Source: Bacteroidales bacterium (GTDB lineage: Bacteria > Bacteroidota > Bacteroidia > Bacteroidales > WCHB1-69). From it: DNA of 36,595 nt. The stretch spans positions 1 to 36,595 of the forward strand of contig JAEEUY010000094.1 of assembly GCA_016290715.1 (NCBI GenBank). Direction: 5' to 3'. The notes beneath the pieces are model-generated. The model worked only from the letters and a program-made list of their open reading frames with translations. It was not told where the DNA came from and searched no databases. This document shows, piece after piece, positions 7,266-15,527 of this stretch (positions are counted from its first letter, which is position 1; each line of letters begins with the position of its first letter). The position numbers and the translations under genes are program-made.

Positions 7266-8135
7266 ATGGCTAAAAAGAAAGTCACTGAAGAACAAGTTTC
7301 CTCCGAAATTAAAAAGAAAAAATCAGCAGCACCTGTTATTATTGAGCGTAAACAAGAAGAAACACCCGATCAAATTCAAGAGGAAATTACGATTGCGCAA
7401 AAGTTATTGTCGCTTTATTATTTGCAGCAAATTTACTCCAAAATAGATAATATCCGTTTTGAACGTGGAGAATTACCCAACGAAGTCCGTGATTTGGAAG
7501 ATGCCGTAGAAGGTTTGAAAACGCGTATCGCCAAATTCAATGATGAAATAGAAAATCTGCAGAGAAAGATTTCGGATGAAAACAACAAGATTACAGAATC
7601 TCAAAGTTTGATAAAACGTTATGAAGAACAGCAGCAGAATGTTCGTAATAACCGTGAATATGATTCCTTGTCAAAAGAAATTGAATACCAAACATTGGAA
7701 ATCCAATTGTCTGAAAAGAATAAAGGGAAATATACCATTGCAGTAGAGGCCAAAAATGAGGAGATTCGCGAATCAGAGGAAAAATCAAAAGAGTTAACAG
7801 AGATTTTAAATCAAAAGAAAGGCGAACTCGATTCTATCATCGCTGAAACAGAAAAAGAAGAGGCTGCTTTATTGGAACAAGCAGAAATATATAGAGCTAA
7901 GATTGAACCCCGTCTTTTAACCGCTTTTGAACGCATTCGTAAAAATGCCCGTAATGGTTTGGGTATCGTTCAAATCGAACGTGATGCTTGCGGCGGTTGC
8001 TTCAGCACCATTCCGCCCCAACGTCAGTTGGATATCCGCTTGCATAAGAAAATTATCGTTTGCGAAGCTTGCGGCCGTATATTCATCGACAAACAACTGG
8101 TGGAAGAACATCAGTCAGAACAACAGAATAACTAA
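7266..8135 (+). CDS. Coiled-coil protein with C4 zinc ribbon (COG1579 type)
   Basis: A 289-residue protein. A Lys-rich N-terminal tail of about 35 residues leads into a long antiparallel coiled coil (about 60-215) with dense Glu/Lys heptads. The C-terminal zinc ribbon has Cys242 and Cys245 (CGGC) and Cys266 and Cys269 (CEAC), enough to bind one Zn. Between them is 'FSTIPPQRQLDIR', a hallmark of the COG1579/zf-RING_7 family, which is predicted to bind nucleic acid. The biochemical role is not established for this phylum. The gene sits just after the nif3-like gene and ends the ftsX-led run at a terminator. An ATATTGAT/ATCAATAT inverted repeat (7234-7250) lies in its short leader. Confidence 0.85.
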   Translation: MAKKKVTEEQVSSEIKKKKSAAPVIIERKQEETPDQIQEEITIAQKLLSLYYLQQIYSKIDNIRFERGELPNEVRDLEDAVEGLKTRIAKFNDEIENLQRKISDENNKITESQSLIKRYEEQQQNVRNNREYDSLSKEIEYQTLEIQLSEKNKGKYTIAVEAKNEEIRESEEKSKELTEILNQKKGELDSIIAETEKEEAALLEQAEIYRAKIEPRLLTAFERIRKNARNGLGIVQIERDACGGCFSTIPPQRQLDIRLHKKIIVCEACGRIFIDKQLVEEHQSEQQNN

Positions 8136-8154
8136 TTCTTGTTACAGCATAATG

Positions 8155-8185
8155 AAAAACGCAGCCCAAAAGGTTGCGTTTTTTT
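8155..8185. terminator. Bidirectional terminator between the zinc-ribbon gene and miaB
   Basis: AAAAACGCAGCC (8155-8166) pairs with GGTTGCGTTTTT (8172-8183) in twelve pairs with one wobble and a 5-base loop. T runs follow on both strands, so it can end the plus operon and the convergent miaB transcript. Confidence 0.85.
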
Positions 8186-8218
8186 CAAGGCAATGAGTTT
8201 GGCAGATAGCAATAAATT

Positions 8219-9544
8219 TTAATTCTCCTCTACCAGCTCGCCTATCAGGGTAGCGGCCGTGCAAGATTTTACTTTTACACGTACATATTCTCCCCTTGTG
8301 TGGGTGGAGCAGGGAAAAACAATCACTTTGTTTTGGCTGTTGCGGCCAAAAAGGTCGTTTGTTGAACGTTTGGAGGTGCCTTCGATGAGTACTTCAAACG
8401 TTTTACCCACATCCTCTTGGTTGCTTTTGAGCGAGAGCTCGCCTTGCAAAGCTATGATCTCTTCCAGCCGTCGCGATTTTACCTCATCAGGAATGTCGTC
8501 GGTAAAGTGGCGGGCGGCAAAAGTATTGTCGCGCCACGAATATTTAAACATATAGGCATAGCTGAATCCCACTTCGCGCATAAGGGAAAGGGTTTCTTGA
8601 TGATTCTCTTCCGTTTCGCCACAAAATCCTGCGATAATGTCGGTAGAGATGGCACAATCGGGGATAAGCTCTTTGATTTTTTGTACCCGTTCCAAATATT
8701 TTTCGCGGGTATATACACGATTCATTCTCTTCAGCATTTCGTTACTTCCTGCTTGAACCGGCAGATGAATGTAGTGACAAACATTGGGGTAGCGGGCAAT
8801 AACTTGCAATAGCTCGTCGGAAATGTCTTTGGGATGTGAGGTGGCGAAGCGTACCCGCAATTGTGGGGAAAGCAGGGCAACTTGTTCCATCAGTTGGGCA
8901 AATGTGGTCGTTTTCCCATCCGCCTGCCAAAGATATGAATTGACATTCTGTCCCAATAAAGTAACCTCTTTGTATCCGTCTTTCAATAACTGTTGGGCTT
9001 CGGCAAGTATTGTTTGTGGAGACCGGCTCCGCTCGCGGCCTCGCGTGTAGGGAACAACACAATAAGAACAGAAATTATTGCACCCACGCATGATAGAAAT
9101 AAAGGCCGAAACGCCATTGGCTGCATACCGAAGAGGAATGATATTTTCGTATGTTTCTGTTTCAGAAAGTGTTACATTGTATGCGGTTTCGCCTTCCGCC
9201 GCCCGCTTTAACAAATCAGGCAGCGTTCGATAAGCATCAGGTCCTGCAATAAAATCCAAAACCTCTTCTTCCTTTAATAGCTGGTCCTTGATTCGTTCGG
9301 CCATACAGCCTAACAAGCCTACAAGCAAACTCGGCTTGCGCTGTTTGTAGGCCGCTATCTCTTTCAAATGTTTCCGGATCCGTTGCTCTGCATTGTCGCG
9401 AATGGAACAAGTGTTAAGCATCCAAACATCCGCTTCTCGAGCATCGGCAGTTACGCTATATTCTGAAGATAAAATGGATGCAATTACTTCACTGTCAGCA
9501 ACATTCATCTGGCATCCAAAAGTTTCAATAAGAAGTTTTTTCAT
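8219..9544 (-). CDS. miaB: tRNA (N6-isopentenyl adenosine-37) methylthiotransferase MiaB
   Basis: A 441-residue radical-SAM methylthiotransferase that makes ms2i6A at position 37 of tRNAs reading UNN codons. All three parts are visible. The N-terminal domain has cysteines 11 (TFGCQMN), 46 (LNTC) and 80 (LLGC) for the auxiliary Fe-S cluster. The radical-SAM CxxxCxxC is Cys155, Cys159, Cys162 within 'RGCNNFCSYCVVPYTRGRERSR'. A C-terminal TRAM domain ends near 'EYVRVKVKSCTAATLIGELV'. Start and length match MiaB rather than the related MtaB or RimO. It is a single gene, convergent with the zinc-ribbon gene across a shared terminator. A -7 element lies at 9594-9601 on its strand. Confidence 0.94.
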   Translation of the reverse strand: MKKLLIETFGCQMNVADSEVIASILSSEYSVTADAREADVWMLNTCSIRDNAEQRIRKHLKEIAAYKQRKPSLLVGLLGCMAERIKDQLLKEEEVLDFIAGPDAYRTLPDLLKRAAEGETAYNVTLSETETYENIIPLRYAANGVSAFISIMRGCNNFCSYCVVPYTRGRERSRSPQTILAEAQQLLKDGYKEVTLLGQNVNSYLWQADGKTTTFAQLMEQVALLSPQLRVRFATSHPKDISDELLQVIARYPNVCHYIHLPVQAGSNEMLKRMNRVYTREKYLERVQKIKELIPDCAISTDIIAGFCGETEENHQETLSLMREVGFSYAYMFKYSWRDNTFAARHFTDDIPDEVKSRRLEEIIALQGELSLKSNQEDVGKTFEVLIEGTSKRSTNDLFGRNSQNKVIVFPCSTHTRGEYVRVKVKSCTAATLIGELVEEN

Positions 9545-9593
9545 GGTTATTGCCTTGTGCTATGAAACTATTTTCTGTTATTTTTTCAAGAGG

Positions 9594-9601
9594 CAAAAAT
9601 A
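9594..9601 (-). promoter_or_regulatory. -7 element for miaB
   Basis: Read on the minus strand this is TATTTTTG, an exact TAnnTTTG match about 50 bases upstream of the miaB ATG. No TTTG lies at the usual spacing, so the call rests on the -7 half only. Confidence 0.45.
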
Positions 9602-9697
9602 GTCATTTTTTTGTCATTGAAACATCTGTCAAAACAGTGATTTTCTTTCGTTATTTCAAAAAAAATATGGATATTTGCACACTTTTTTATGGGTATT

Positions 9698-11383
9698 ATG
9701 AAAAAACATTTTTGGTTGATTTTTTTACTGTTTGCTTGTTCAATTAGTATAGCGCAAGTTCCAGCAAAATATTGGGTTCAGTTTAGCGATAAGGACGATA
9801 CGCCCTATTCCATTGAACGTCCGGAAGAGTTCTTGTCGCCGTTAGCCATAGAAAAGAGAGCTTATCGGAACATCGCCATCACGGAACAGGATCTGCCTGT
9901 GAATGATACGTATGTTGCTCAAGTGATGGAATTGGATACCACCTTGGTGCTGCTTACGAAATCCAAATGGCTCAATGGCATAACCATCTATTCTGAAGAT
10001 TCGCTTATTGCTGAGAAAATCACTCGTCTTCCTTTTGTTGTTTTGTGTGAGAGAACGGCTAAATTGAAAGAAAAAGAGGATTTCAACTATCCTATTTCCC
10101 AATATTCACCAGCTGCTTCGTCTCCATCTAAAATGGGGTCTCCCAAGTCGTATGACTATGGCTATGCCTATCATCAAATGAATTTGAATCATGCGCAATG
10201 GTTGCATTATTTGGGTGCAAGTGGCGAAGGGATGTTGATGGTGGTATTGGATGCGGGATTTAAAAATGCAGATGAAATACCCCACTTTGAGGCTTTGAGA
10301 AATGAGGGCAGGTTGTTGGGAGTGAAGAATTTTGTATTGCCAGGAAAGTCTGTTTTTACGACAGGTTCCCATGGCACTAATGTGTTGTCGTGTATTGCTT
10401 CTTATATTCCAGGGGAGATGATAGGAAGTGCCCCTAAAGCTTCTTTCTACTTGGGAAAGACAGAGGATGAACGTAGTGAGAATATGGTGGAAGTGGATAA
10501 TTGGGTCGCCGCCGTGGAATGGGCGGATAGTTTGGGTTGTGATGTCCTGAATTCCTCTTTGGGCTACCATGACTTTGATGATAAAACCCAATCCTACAGT
10601 TATAACGACCTCAACGGGCACACTTGTCGTGCTTCTATCGCAGCAGATATTGCCGCTTCCAAGGGAATGTTGGTTTGTGTGAGCGCCGGAAATGAAGGGA
10701 ACAGCAAATGGAAGTATATTACGCCGCCGGCGGATGCCGAAAATGTTCTCACTGTCGGAGCTACCGATATTTATGGTAATCATGCCAACTTCTCCTCTTG
10801 GGGACCTACTTCCGATGGCCGGGTAAAACCGGATGCCAATGCCGTCGGCTCAAAAACGTACGTGGCAGATATAAGCGGACAAACGATCTATTCCTACGGA
10901 ACCTCTTTTTCCTCTCCTTTGCTGTCGGGAATGGTGGCCTGCTTGTGGCAACTTTTCCCCGAAAAATCAAATTTGGATGTTATCAAGGCACTGAGAATAA
11001 GCGGAAGTGGCTTTTTCAAACCTACCGAATATGGCGGCTACGGAATTCCTGATTTCTTGTTTGCGTATAATATTTTAAATCAACAAAACAGTCCTTGTCC
11101 CGTTGCTCTTCTTACCCCGCAATCAGTAACGAATAAATCATCTGTAGTGGTCTATTTTTGGTCTGAAAATACTGAAAATATTTTTACTATTGAGACATCG
11201 CTTCCCTCTTCCAATGGAAATGTGATCAGAAAAACCTATAAGGTGTCTTCCGATTTCGGTAAAATAAAAATCAAGTTGCCGAAATTGAGCAAGAATAGTC
11301 CGCGTGATATTGTCGATGTCAAAGTTATTGACCAGATTTCGCACACAAGTAGCGATTGTATTATTGGTCTTGAAAGAAAATAA
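9698..11383 (+). CDS. Secreted subtilisin-like (S8) serine protease
   Basis: From ATG 9698 this is 561 residues. I prefer it to ATG 9689 because MKKHFWLIFLLFACSISIAQ is then a clean signal peptide. A degenerate -7 box (GATATTTG, 9670-9677) would also start transcription almost on top of 9689. The S8 triad is complete: Asp185 (VVLDAGF), His225 (GSHGT), Ser403 (GTSFSSP), with Asn332 (AGNEGN) at the oxyanion hole. Residues 20-160 hold a propeptide-like region with no I9 motif I can name. After about 450 there is a beta-rich tail of some 110 residues. I do not see a convincing T9SS C-terminal signal. It precedes a GWxTD gene by 20 bases and is probably co-transcribed with it. Substrate unknown. 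Confidence 0.88.
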   Translation: MKKHFWLIFLLFACSISIAQVPAKYWVQFSDKDDTPYSIERPEEFLSPLAIEKRAYRNIAITEQDLPVNDTYVAQVMELDTTLVLLTKSKWLNGITIYSEDSLIAEKITRLPFVVLCERTAKLKEKEDFNYPISQYSPAASSPSKMGSPKSYDYGYAYHQMNLNHAQWLHYLGASGEGMLMVVLDAGFKNADEIPHFEALRNEGRLLGVKNFVLPGKSVFTTGSHGTNVLSCIASYIPGEMIGSAPKASFYLGKTEDERSENMVEVDNWVAAVEWADSLGCDVLNSSLGYHDFDDKTQSYSYNDLNGHTCRASIAADIAASKGMLVCVSAGNEGNSKWKYITPPADAENVLTVGATDIYGNHANFSSWGPTSDGRVKPDANAVGSKTYVADISGQTIYSYGTSFSSPLLSGMVACLWQLFPEKSNLDVIKALRISGSGFFKPTEYGGYGIPDFLFAYNILNQQNSPCPVALLTPQSVTNKSSVVVYFWSENTENIFTIETSLPSSNGNVIRKTYKVSSDFGKIKIKLPKLSKNSPRDIVDVKVIDQISHTSSDCIIGLERK

Positions 11384-11403
11384 ATATTGATAATTAATCT
11401 GTT

Positions 11404-12876
11404 ATGAAAAAATATATTCTTCTTGTTTTATCCGTCCTCATTTTTGGGCAGTTTGCGGCAAAGGCGCAATTTTCTGCTTTAATCAACCAGAATGCTTATG
11501 CTACCCAGAAAATGGAGAGTTATATAGAATTTATGTTTTTGATTGATGGTAAAACGACACAGTATCACCCCAATGAAAAAGGTCGTTATGTTTCAGAGAT
11601 CGAAATCAAAGTTGACATTGCAGATAAAACAAACGATAGTATTGTACAACGGTTGCACTATATTTTGTTGAGCGATGAGTTTGAAGATACGTTGCGTACG
11701 AATAAAGCCTATTTTAGTGATATTAAGAATGTTAAAGTTCCTTGTGGCGATTATTACCTTTACTATACTTTAATTGATATTTACCAAAAGGATACCATTA
11801 ATTATATTGATTTTGTGTCGGTGCAATTTGATGATACAAAAGTGTCCATGTCGAAAATCTCTTTGTGGCGGACCATGGATAAAAGTGGGGAACATGGGTT
11901 CTTCTCAAAATATGGTTATGGAGTCACCCCGCTTTTCCAACAATATGCCCCGCAATCGGTATATGCGCTGCCTTTTACTGTTGAAATTTATAATACGGAA
12001 AAAATCGTGGGAAAAGGGGAAAAATTGATTATTAAAAGCTCTATTACTCCTGCTGAAGTATATCGCACGGCAAAGCAAGAAAATATTGTGTATAAGGATG
12101 TTGTATCTAATAGTGCCTTGCTCTTTATGCATCAATTCAATATTTTTCACCTTGCTTCAGGAAACTATTATCTTGTAGTGGAAGTGCTGGATAAAGACTC
12201 TGTGTTGTTACAGCAGGAAAGCGTTTTCTTTCAAAGAAGTAATCCGTCGGTGAAGTTGGATTTAAAGAATTATGACGATGTGGTGATTGAGAAAACTTTC
12301 GTGGAAGAGATGACCGACCTGAAACAGCTACAAGAAGATGTTGCTTCGTTATACCCCATTGGCAGCCGTCAGGAACAGGAGTTCTTCTTGCAGAGAATGA
12401 AAAAGGTTCCTTTGGACCAGCTGCAGCGTTATTTTTATAGTTTCTGGATGAAACGGAATCCTTCCGACCCCGAAGGCGCGTGGAATGAGTATAAGGAAAA
12501 GTTGGCATACGTGCAGGCTCATTATGGCAGTACCGTTATCAAAGGCTATCGCACTGATCGTGGCCGTGTCTATTTGCGCTATGGCGCACCTACGCACATT
12601 ACTTCCGAACCTTTTGACCCTGCTTCCTATCCATACGAAATATGGCATTATTATGTGATTGATAAACAGACTAATGTGAAATTTATTTTCTATAATAGAG
12701 ATTTAATCTCCAATAATTACGAACTCCTGCATTCCGATTTGATAGGGGAAACACAAGATCCTGCTTGGCAAGTGAAACTGGTGCGCAGAATTAACCCGAT
12801 TTATAACCCCGATATTACAACACCTGAAGAATATTGGGGAGGAAATGCACGTGATCAATATCGCTACAACGAATAA
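11404..12876 (+). CDS. GWxTD domain protein, exported
   Basis: A 490-residue protein with signal peptide MKKYILLVLSVLIFGQFAAKAQ. The middle looks like beta-sandwich domains. The C-terminal third holds the GWxTD module: a helical region ('LYPIGSRQEQEFFLQRMKK', 'YFYSFWMKRNPSDPEGAWNEYKEKLAYVQAHY') followed by the signature at 381-385 and 'GRVYLRYGAPTHI'. 'YPYEIWHYY' and a conserved end, 'EYWGGNARDQYRYNE', follow. Here the signature reads GYRTD, so the Trp is Tyr. The family is widespread in Bacteroidetes and Acidobacteria and its function is unknown. It lies between a secreted protease and a lipid-linked sugar transferase (1-base overlap), so a role at the cell envelope is a reasonable inference. 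Confidence 0.85.
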   Translation: MKKYILLVLSVLIFGQFAAKAQFSALINQNAYATQKMESYIEFMFLIDGKTTQYHPNEKGRYVSEIEIKVDIADKTNDSIVQRLHYILLSDEFEDTLRTNKAYFSDIKNVKVPCGDYYLYYTLIDIYQKDTINYIDFVSVQFDDTKVSMSKISLWRTMDKSGEHGFFSKYGYGVTPLFQQYAPQSVYALPFTVEIYNTEKIVGKGEKLIIKSSITPAEVYRTAKQENIVYKDVVSNSALLFMHQFNIFHLASGNYYLVVEVLDKDSVLLQQESVFFQRSNPSVKLDLKNYDDVVIEKTFVEEMTDLKQLQEDVASLYPIGSRQEQEFFLQRMKKVPLDQLQRYFYSFWMKRNPSDPEGAWNEYKEKLAYVQAHYGSTVIKGYRTDRGRVYLRYGAPTHITSEPFDPASYPYEIWHYYVIDKQTNVKFIFYNRDLISNNYELLHSDLIGETQDPAWQVKLVRRINPIYNPDITTPEEYWGGNARDQYRYNE

Positions 12877-13466
12877 TGAAACGCCTTTTGGACATCATCA
12901 TTTGCTTTATCGCCAGCCTTTTGTTAGCGCCGGTGTGGATTATCTTGCCTTTGCTGATTGTCATTGACTCGGAAGGCAATCCCTTTTATGTCCAAAAACG
13001 CGTCGGAAAAGATAGCAAGGATTTCAATTTGCTGAAATTTAGAACAATGTATGCCGGCACCGACAAAAAAGGTTTGCTTACCGTGGGCGATAACGACCGG
13101 CGTATAACACGTATCGGCTACTTCCTGCGCAAATACAAATTGGATGAATTGCCCCAACTCTTTAATATTATTAAAGGGGATATGAGCATCGTCGGTCCGC
13201 GTCCGGAAGTGAGAAAGTATGTGCAACTCTACAATGAGCATCAACGCAACGTGCTGAAAGTCCGCCCCGGCCTAACCGATTATGCCTCCATAGAGTATAT
13301 TGCTGAAAGTGAGTTGCTGGCGCAAAGTGATGACCCTGAATACACTTATATTCAGGATATTATGCCTAAGAAAATAGAATTGAATCTGAAATATATCGAA
13401 AATCAGTCTCTCCGGTTGGATTTTGAATTAATTGTTAAAACTTTGTTAAAAATTATTGGAAAATAG
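12876..13466 (+). CDS. PglC/WcaJ-type polyprenyl-phosphate sugar phosphotransferase, short form
   Basis: A 196-residue bacterial sugar transferase (PF02397), the monotopic class that moves a sugar phosphate from a UDP-sugar to undecaprenyl phosphate and starts a surface glycan. It begins with the single re-entrant membrane helix 'KRLLDIIICFIASLLLAPVWIILPLLIVIDS'. It then shows 'QKRVGKDSKDFNLLKFRTM', 'LRKYKLDELPQLFNIIKGDMSIVGPRPE' with the catalytic Asp-Glu region, and 'VRPGLTDYASI'. Length matches the minimal PglC form without the multi-span N-terminal half of WcaJ/WbaP. Its ATG overlaps the GWxTD stop by one base (TAATG) and its stop overlaps the next start by one base, so translation is probably coupled. 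The sugar cannot be told from sequence. Confidence 0.9.
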   Translation: MKRLLDIIICFIASLLLAPVWIILPLLIVIDSEGNPFYVQKRVGKDSKDFNLLKFRTMYAGTDKKGLLTVGDNDRRITRIGYFLRKYKLDELPQLFNIIKGDMSIVGPRPEVRKYVQLYNEHQRNVLKVRPGLTDYASIEYIAESELLAQSDDPEYTYIQDIMPKKIELNLKYIENQSLRLDFELIVKTLLKIIGK

Positions 13467-14122
13467 TGCAGAAAAAGTGTTTTATTTCGTTGGATAAATA
13501 TACTACTGTGGTTGTTGCCAATGGTGAAATGCCTACACATCCGCTGGCTATGGATGCCTTAAAAAATGCCCAAAATATTGTGTGTTGCGATGGCGCGTTC
13601 CATTCATTGCGGAAGTTGGGTATATTGCCGACCGTTATTGTTGGCGACGGTGATTCCCTCTCCCAAGAGGATATTCGAAATTTTGCACATCTGTACGTGC
13701 CCGACAAAAGTACTGAGTACAACGATTTGACCAAGGCTTTTCATATTTGCCGCAAAAACTGCTGGAAAGAGGTGGTGGTATTGGGTGCCACAGGATTGCG
13801 GGAAGATCATGCCTTGGCCAACTTGAGCATTTTGATGAATCTTGAGGAAGGGTTTCATGTGGTGGCTGTGAGCAATTACGGGGTCTTCACGCCAATTGCC
13901 AGAACTACTATTTTTGATAGTTTTGAAGGTCAACCCGTGTCGGTGTTCAGCTTTACTCCTGAAACGGAAATTACCTTCAAGGGTCTGCAATACCCTGTGC
14001 AAAACCGCCAATTCAAGCATTTTTGGGAGGGGTCTCTTAATGTTTCTTTGGGAGAATATTTTACTGTTTCTTTTGATGATGGGAAATTGTTAGTTTATCA
14101 AGCATTTAAAAATCAGATATGA
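13466..14122 (+). CDS. Thiamine pyrophosphokinase
   Basis: A 218-residue enzyme that converts thiamine to thiamine diphosphate with ATP. Family marks are 'VVANGEMPTHPLAMDALKNAQNIVCCDGAF' segments at the N-terminus, 'LPTVIVGDGDSLS' near 50-62 (the metal-binding DGDS), 'STEYNDLTKAF', and 'VVLGATGLREDHALANLSIL', the substrate site with Arg, Asp and His. The C-terminal half is the beta-rich dimer domain. It starts with GTG at 13466, overlapping the previous stop by one base (TAGTG); no ATG lies between that and the first conserved residues. It looks functionally unrelated to the sugar transferase and GWxTD genes it follows. The coupling may be for expression only. Confidence 0.88.
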   Translation: MQKKCFISLDKYTTVVVANGEMPTHPLAMDALKNAQNIVCCDGAFHSLRKLGILPTVIVGDGDSLSQEDIRNFAHLYVPDKSTEYNDLTKAFHICRKNCWKEVVVLGATGLREDHALANLSILMNLEEGFHVVAVSNYGVFTPIARTTIFDSFEGQPVSVFSFTPETEITFKGLQYPVQNRQFKHFWEGSLNVSLGEYFTVSFDDGKLLVYQAFKNQI

Positions 14123-14751
14123 TAAAAAATATTATTTTTGATTTGGGTGGAGTAATCTATGATATTCGTTATCAGAATATTGTGGAAAAATTTGCCTCAT
14201 ACGGTATTCCTGATTTTGAAACCTATTACACACAAGCCAATCAAACGGATGTGATTGATCTCTTTGAAGAAGGGAAAATTCCGGTTGAGGATTTTCGTGC
14301 TTATATCCGCTCGCTTTCACCAATCCCGTTGACTGATTATCAAATTGATACAGCGTGGAATGCAATCTTGATTGATGTGCCTTCCGCCCGTGTGGAGATG
14401 CTCTGGAATCTGAAAAAATATTTTCATCTTTTTCTGTTTAGCAATACCAACCAGTTGAATTATGACCAATTTATGACGGATTTGCAGCATAAATTCGGGT
14501 ATGATATTTTTAGTGAGTTGTTTGAAAAAGATTATTTCTCGCATCATATTCATTATAGAAAACCTTGTGAAGAGGCTTTCCGTTATGTCTTGAATGCGCA
14601 AAACCTGATTCCAGAGGAAACACTCTTTATTGATGATACGATTCGCCATATTGAAGGCGCTAAAAAAGTGGGTTTGAATGTGTATCATTTACAAAAAGGG
14701 GAAGATATCTTGGAAAAACGCTGGGCGGCGGCTTTTCATCTGCTGACATAA
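14119..14751 (+). CDS. HAD-superfamily phosphatase (YihX/HAD-IA like)
   Basis: A 210-residue HAD-like hydrolase. Motif I is 'IIFDLGGVIYDI' (nucleophile Asp8), followed by a helical cap domain. Motif II is 'FLFSNTNQLN' near 109-118. A lysine-bearing 'YRKPCEEAFRYVL' near 148-160 is motif III, and 'TLFIDDTIRHIEGAKKVGLNVYHL' is motif IV with the DD pair. The pattern is that of HAD-IA enzymes such as YihX, which remove phosphate from sugar phosphates or flavin nucleotides. The substrate here is unknown. It overlaps the thiamine pyrophosphokinase gene by four bases (ATGA), so the two are translationally coupled, and it ends the run. Confidence 0.85.
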   Translation: MIKNIIFDLGGVIYDIRYQNIVEKFASYGIPDFETYYTQANQTDVIDLFEEGKIPVEDFRAYIRSLSPIPLTDYQIDTAWNAILIDVPSARVEMLWNLKKYFHLFLFSNTNQLNYDQFMTDLQHKFGYDIFSELFEKDYFSHHIHYRKPCEEAFRYVLNAQNLIPEETLFIDDTIRHIEGAKKVGLNVYHLQKGEDILEKRWAAAFHLLT

Positions 14752-14852
14752 TGACAGAAATATTTTTTTTGGCAAAGTATTTGTATCTAAAAGGAACGGC
14801 TTGACAGCATGAAATATTAAATTGATTGTATATAATTGAAAACTAAAATATT

Positions 14853-15509
14853 ATGAGTGAAAAGGAAAATGCATCGACTCTTTCTGAAGAGCAATTAGAC
14901 GAGCAAAAAACGCCACAAACTGACAATGTGTCTAAAGAAGAATCTTCTTTGGAGGAAGAAAATGCGCAATCTGCTGCTGAAAAAACAGAAAAAAAAGCAG
15001 AAAAGGAGGAGGGAAAATCATTCTTCAACAGAAAAAATAGAAAAGAAGAGAAGGCAAAAGAGGAGATTGAAAAATTGGAAAAACAGAATAAGGAGTTGAA
15101 AGACAAATTCTTATTGTTGTATTCTGAATTTGACAATTATAAAAAACGTACTAATAAAGAGAAGTTGGAATTGTTATCTACGGCATCTGAAAAAGTGATT
15201 TTGGAGCTGTTGCCGATTGTGGATGATTTTGAGAGGGCGATTGCCGCCAATGAGAAAGTAGAGAATATTCAAGTGGTAAAAGATGGTTTTAACTTGATAT
15301 ATAATAAGTTATGTCAAATGTTGAAACGTATGGATGTGCAAGAGATAGCTGCTTTGGGTGAAGATTTTAACACAGATTATCATGAAGCGATTACCCATTT
15401 CCCTGCACAAAAGGAAGAAGATAAAGGGAAAGTGATTGACGTTACACAAAAGGGATACAAATTAAAGGATAAGGTGATCCGTTATTCAAAAGTTGTTGTC
15501 GGACAGTAA
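14853..15509 (+). CDS. grpE: Nucleotide exchange factor GrpE
   Basis: A 218-residue GrpE, the exchange factor that releases ADP from DnaK. The first 75 residues are a long, highly charged Glu/Lys/Ser tail, longer than in many GrpE proteins. A coiled-coil dimer helix follows ('EEIEKLEKQNKELKDKFLLLYSEFDNYKKRTNKEK') with the conserved 'SEFDNYKKRT'. 'ELLPIVDDFERAIA' begins the four-helix bundle, and the C-terminal beta wing is 'YHEAITHFPAQKEEDKGKVIDVTQKGYKLKDKVIRYSKVVV'. dnaJ follows 18 bases later. No heat-shock operator (CIRCE) is visible in the 101 bases upstream. Confidence 0.95.
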   Translation: MSEKENASTLSEEQLDEQKTPQTDNVSKEESSLEEENAQSAAEKTEKKAEKEEGKSFFNRKNRKEEKAKEEIEKLEKQNKELKDKFLLLYSEFDNYKKRTNKEKLELLSTASEKVILELLPIVDDFERAIAANEKVENIQVVKDGFNLIYNKLCQMLKRMDVQEIAALGEDFNTDYHEAITHFPAQKEEDKGKVIDVTQKGYKLKDKVIRYSKVVVGQ

Positions 15510-15512
15510 AAT

Positions 15513-15520
15513 AGGAGGGG
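15513..15520 (+). promoter_or_regulatory. Strong Shine-Dalgarno sequence that fixes the dnaJ start
   Basis: AGGAGGGG ends seven bases before ATG 15528 and only one base before the in-frame TTG at 15522. This spacing makes ATG 15528 the start. Such a perfect SD is unusual in this window, where most genes have AT-rich leaders with none. Confidence 0.75.
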
Positions 15521-15527
15521 ATTGAAT

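Noticed and set aside
10106..10783. Open frame of 225 codons on the minus strand within the S8 protease gene
   Set aside because: Antisense to the catalytic domain, whose motifs are all intact on the plus strand.
14801..14838. TTGACA and TATAAT upstream of grpE as a sigma-70 promoter
   Set aside because: The spacing is about 24 bases, too long, and this phylum uses TTTG/TAnnTTTG boxes.
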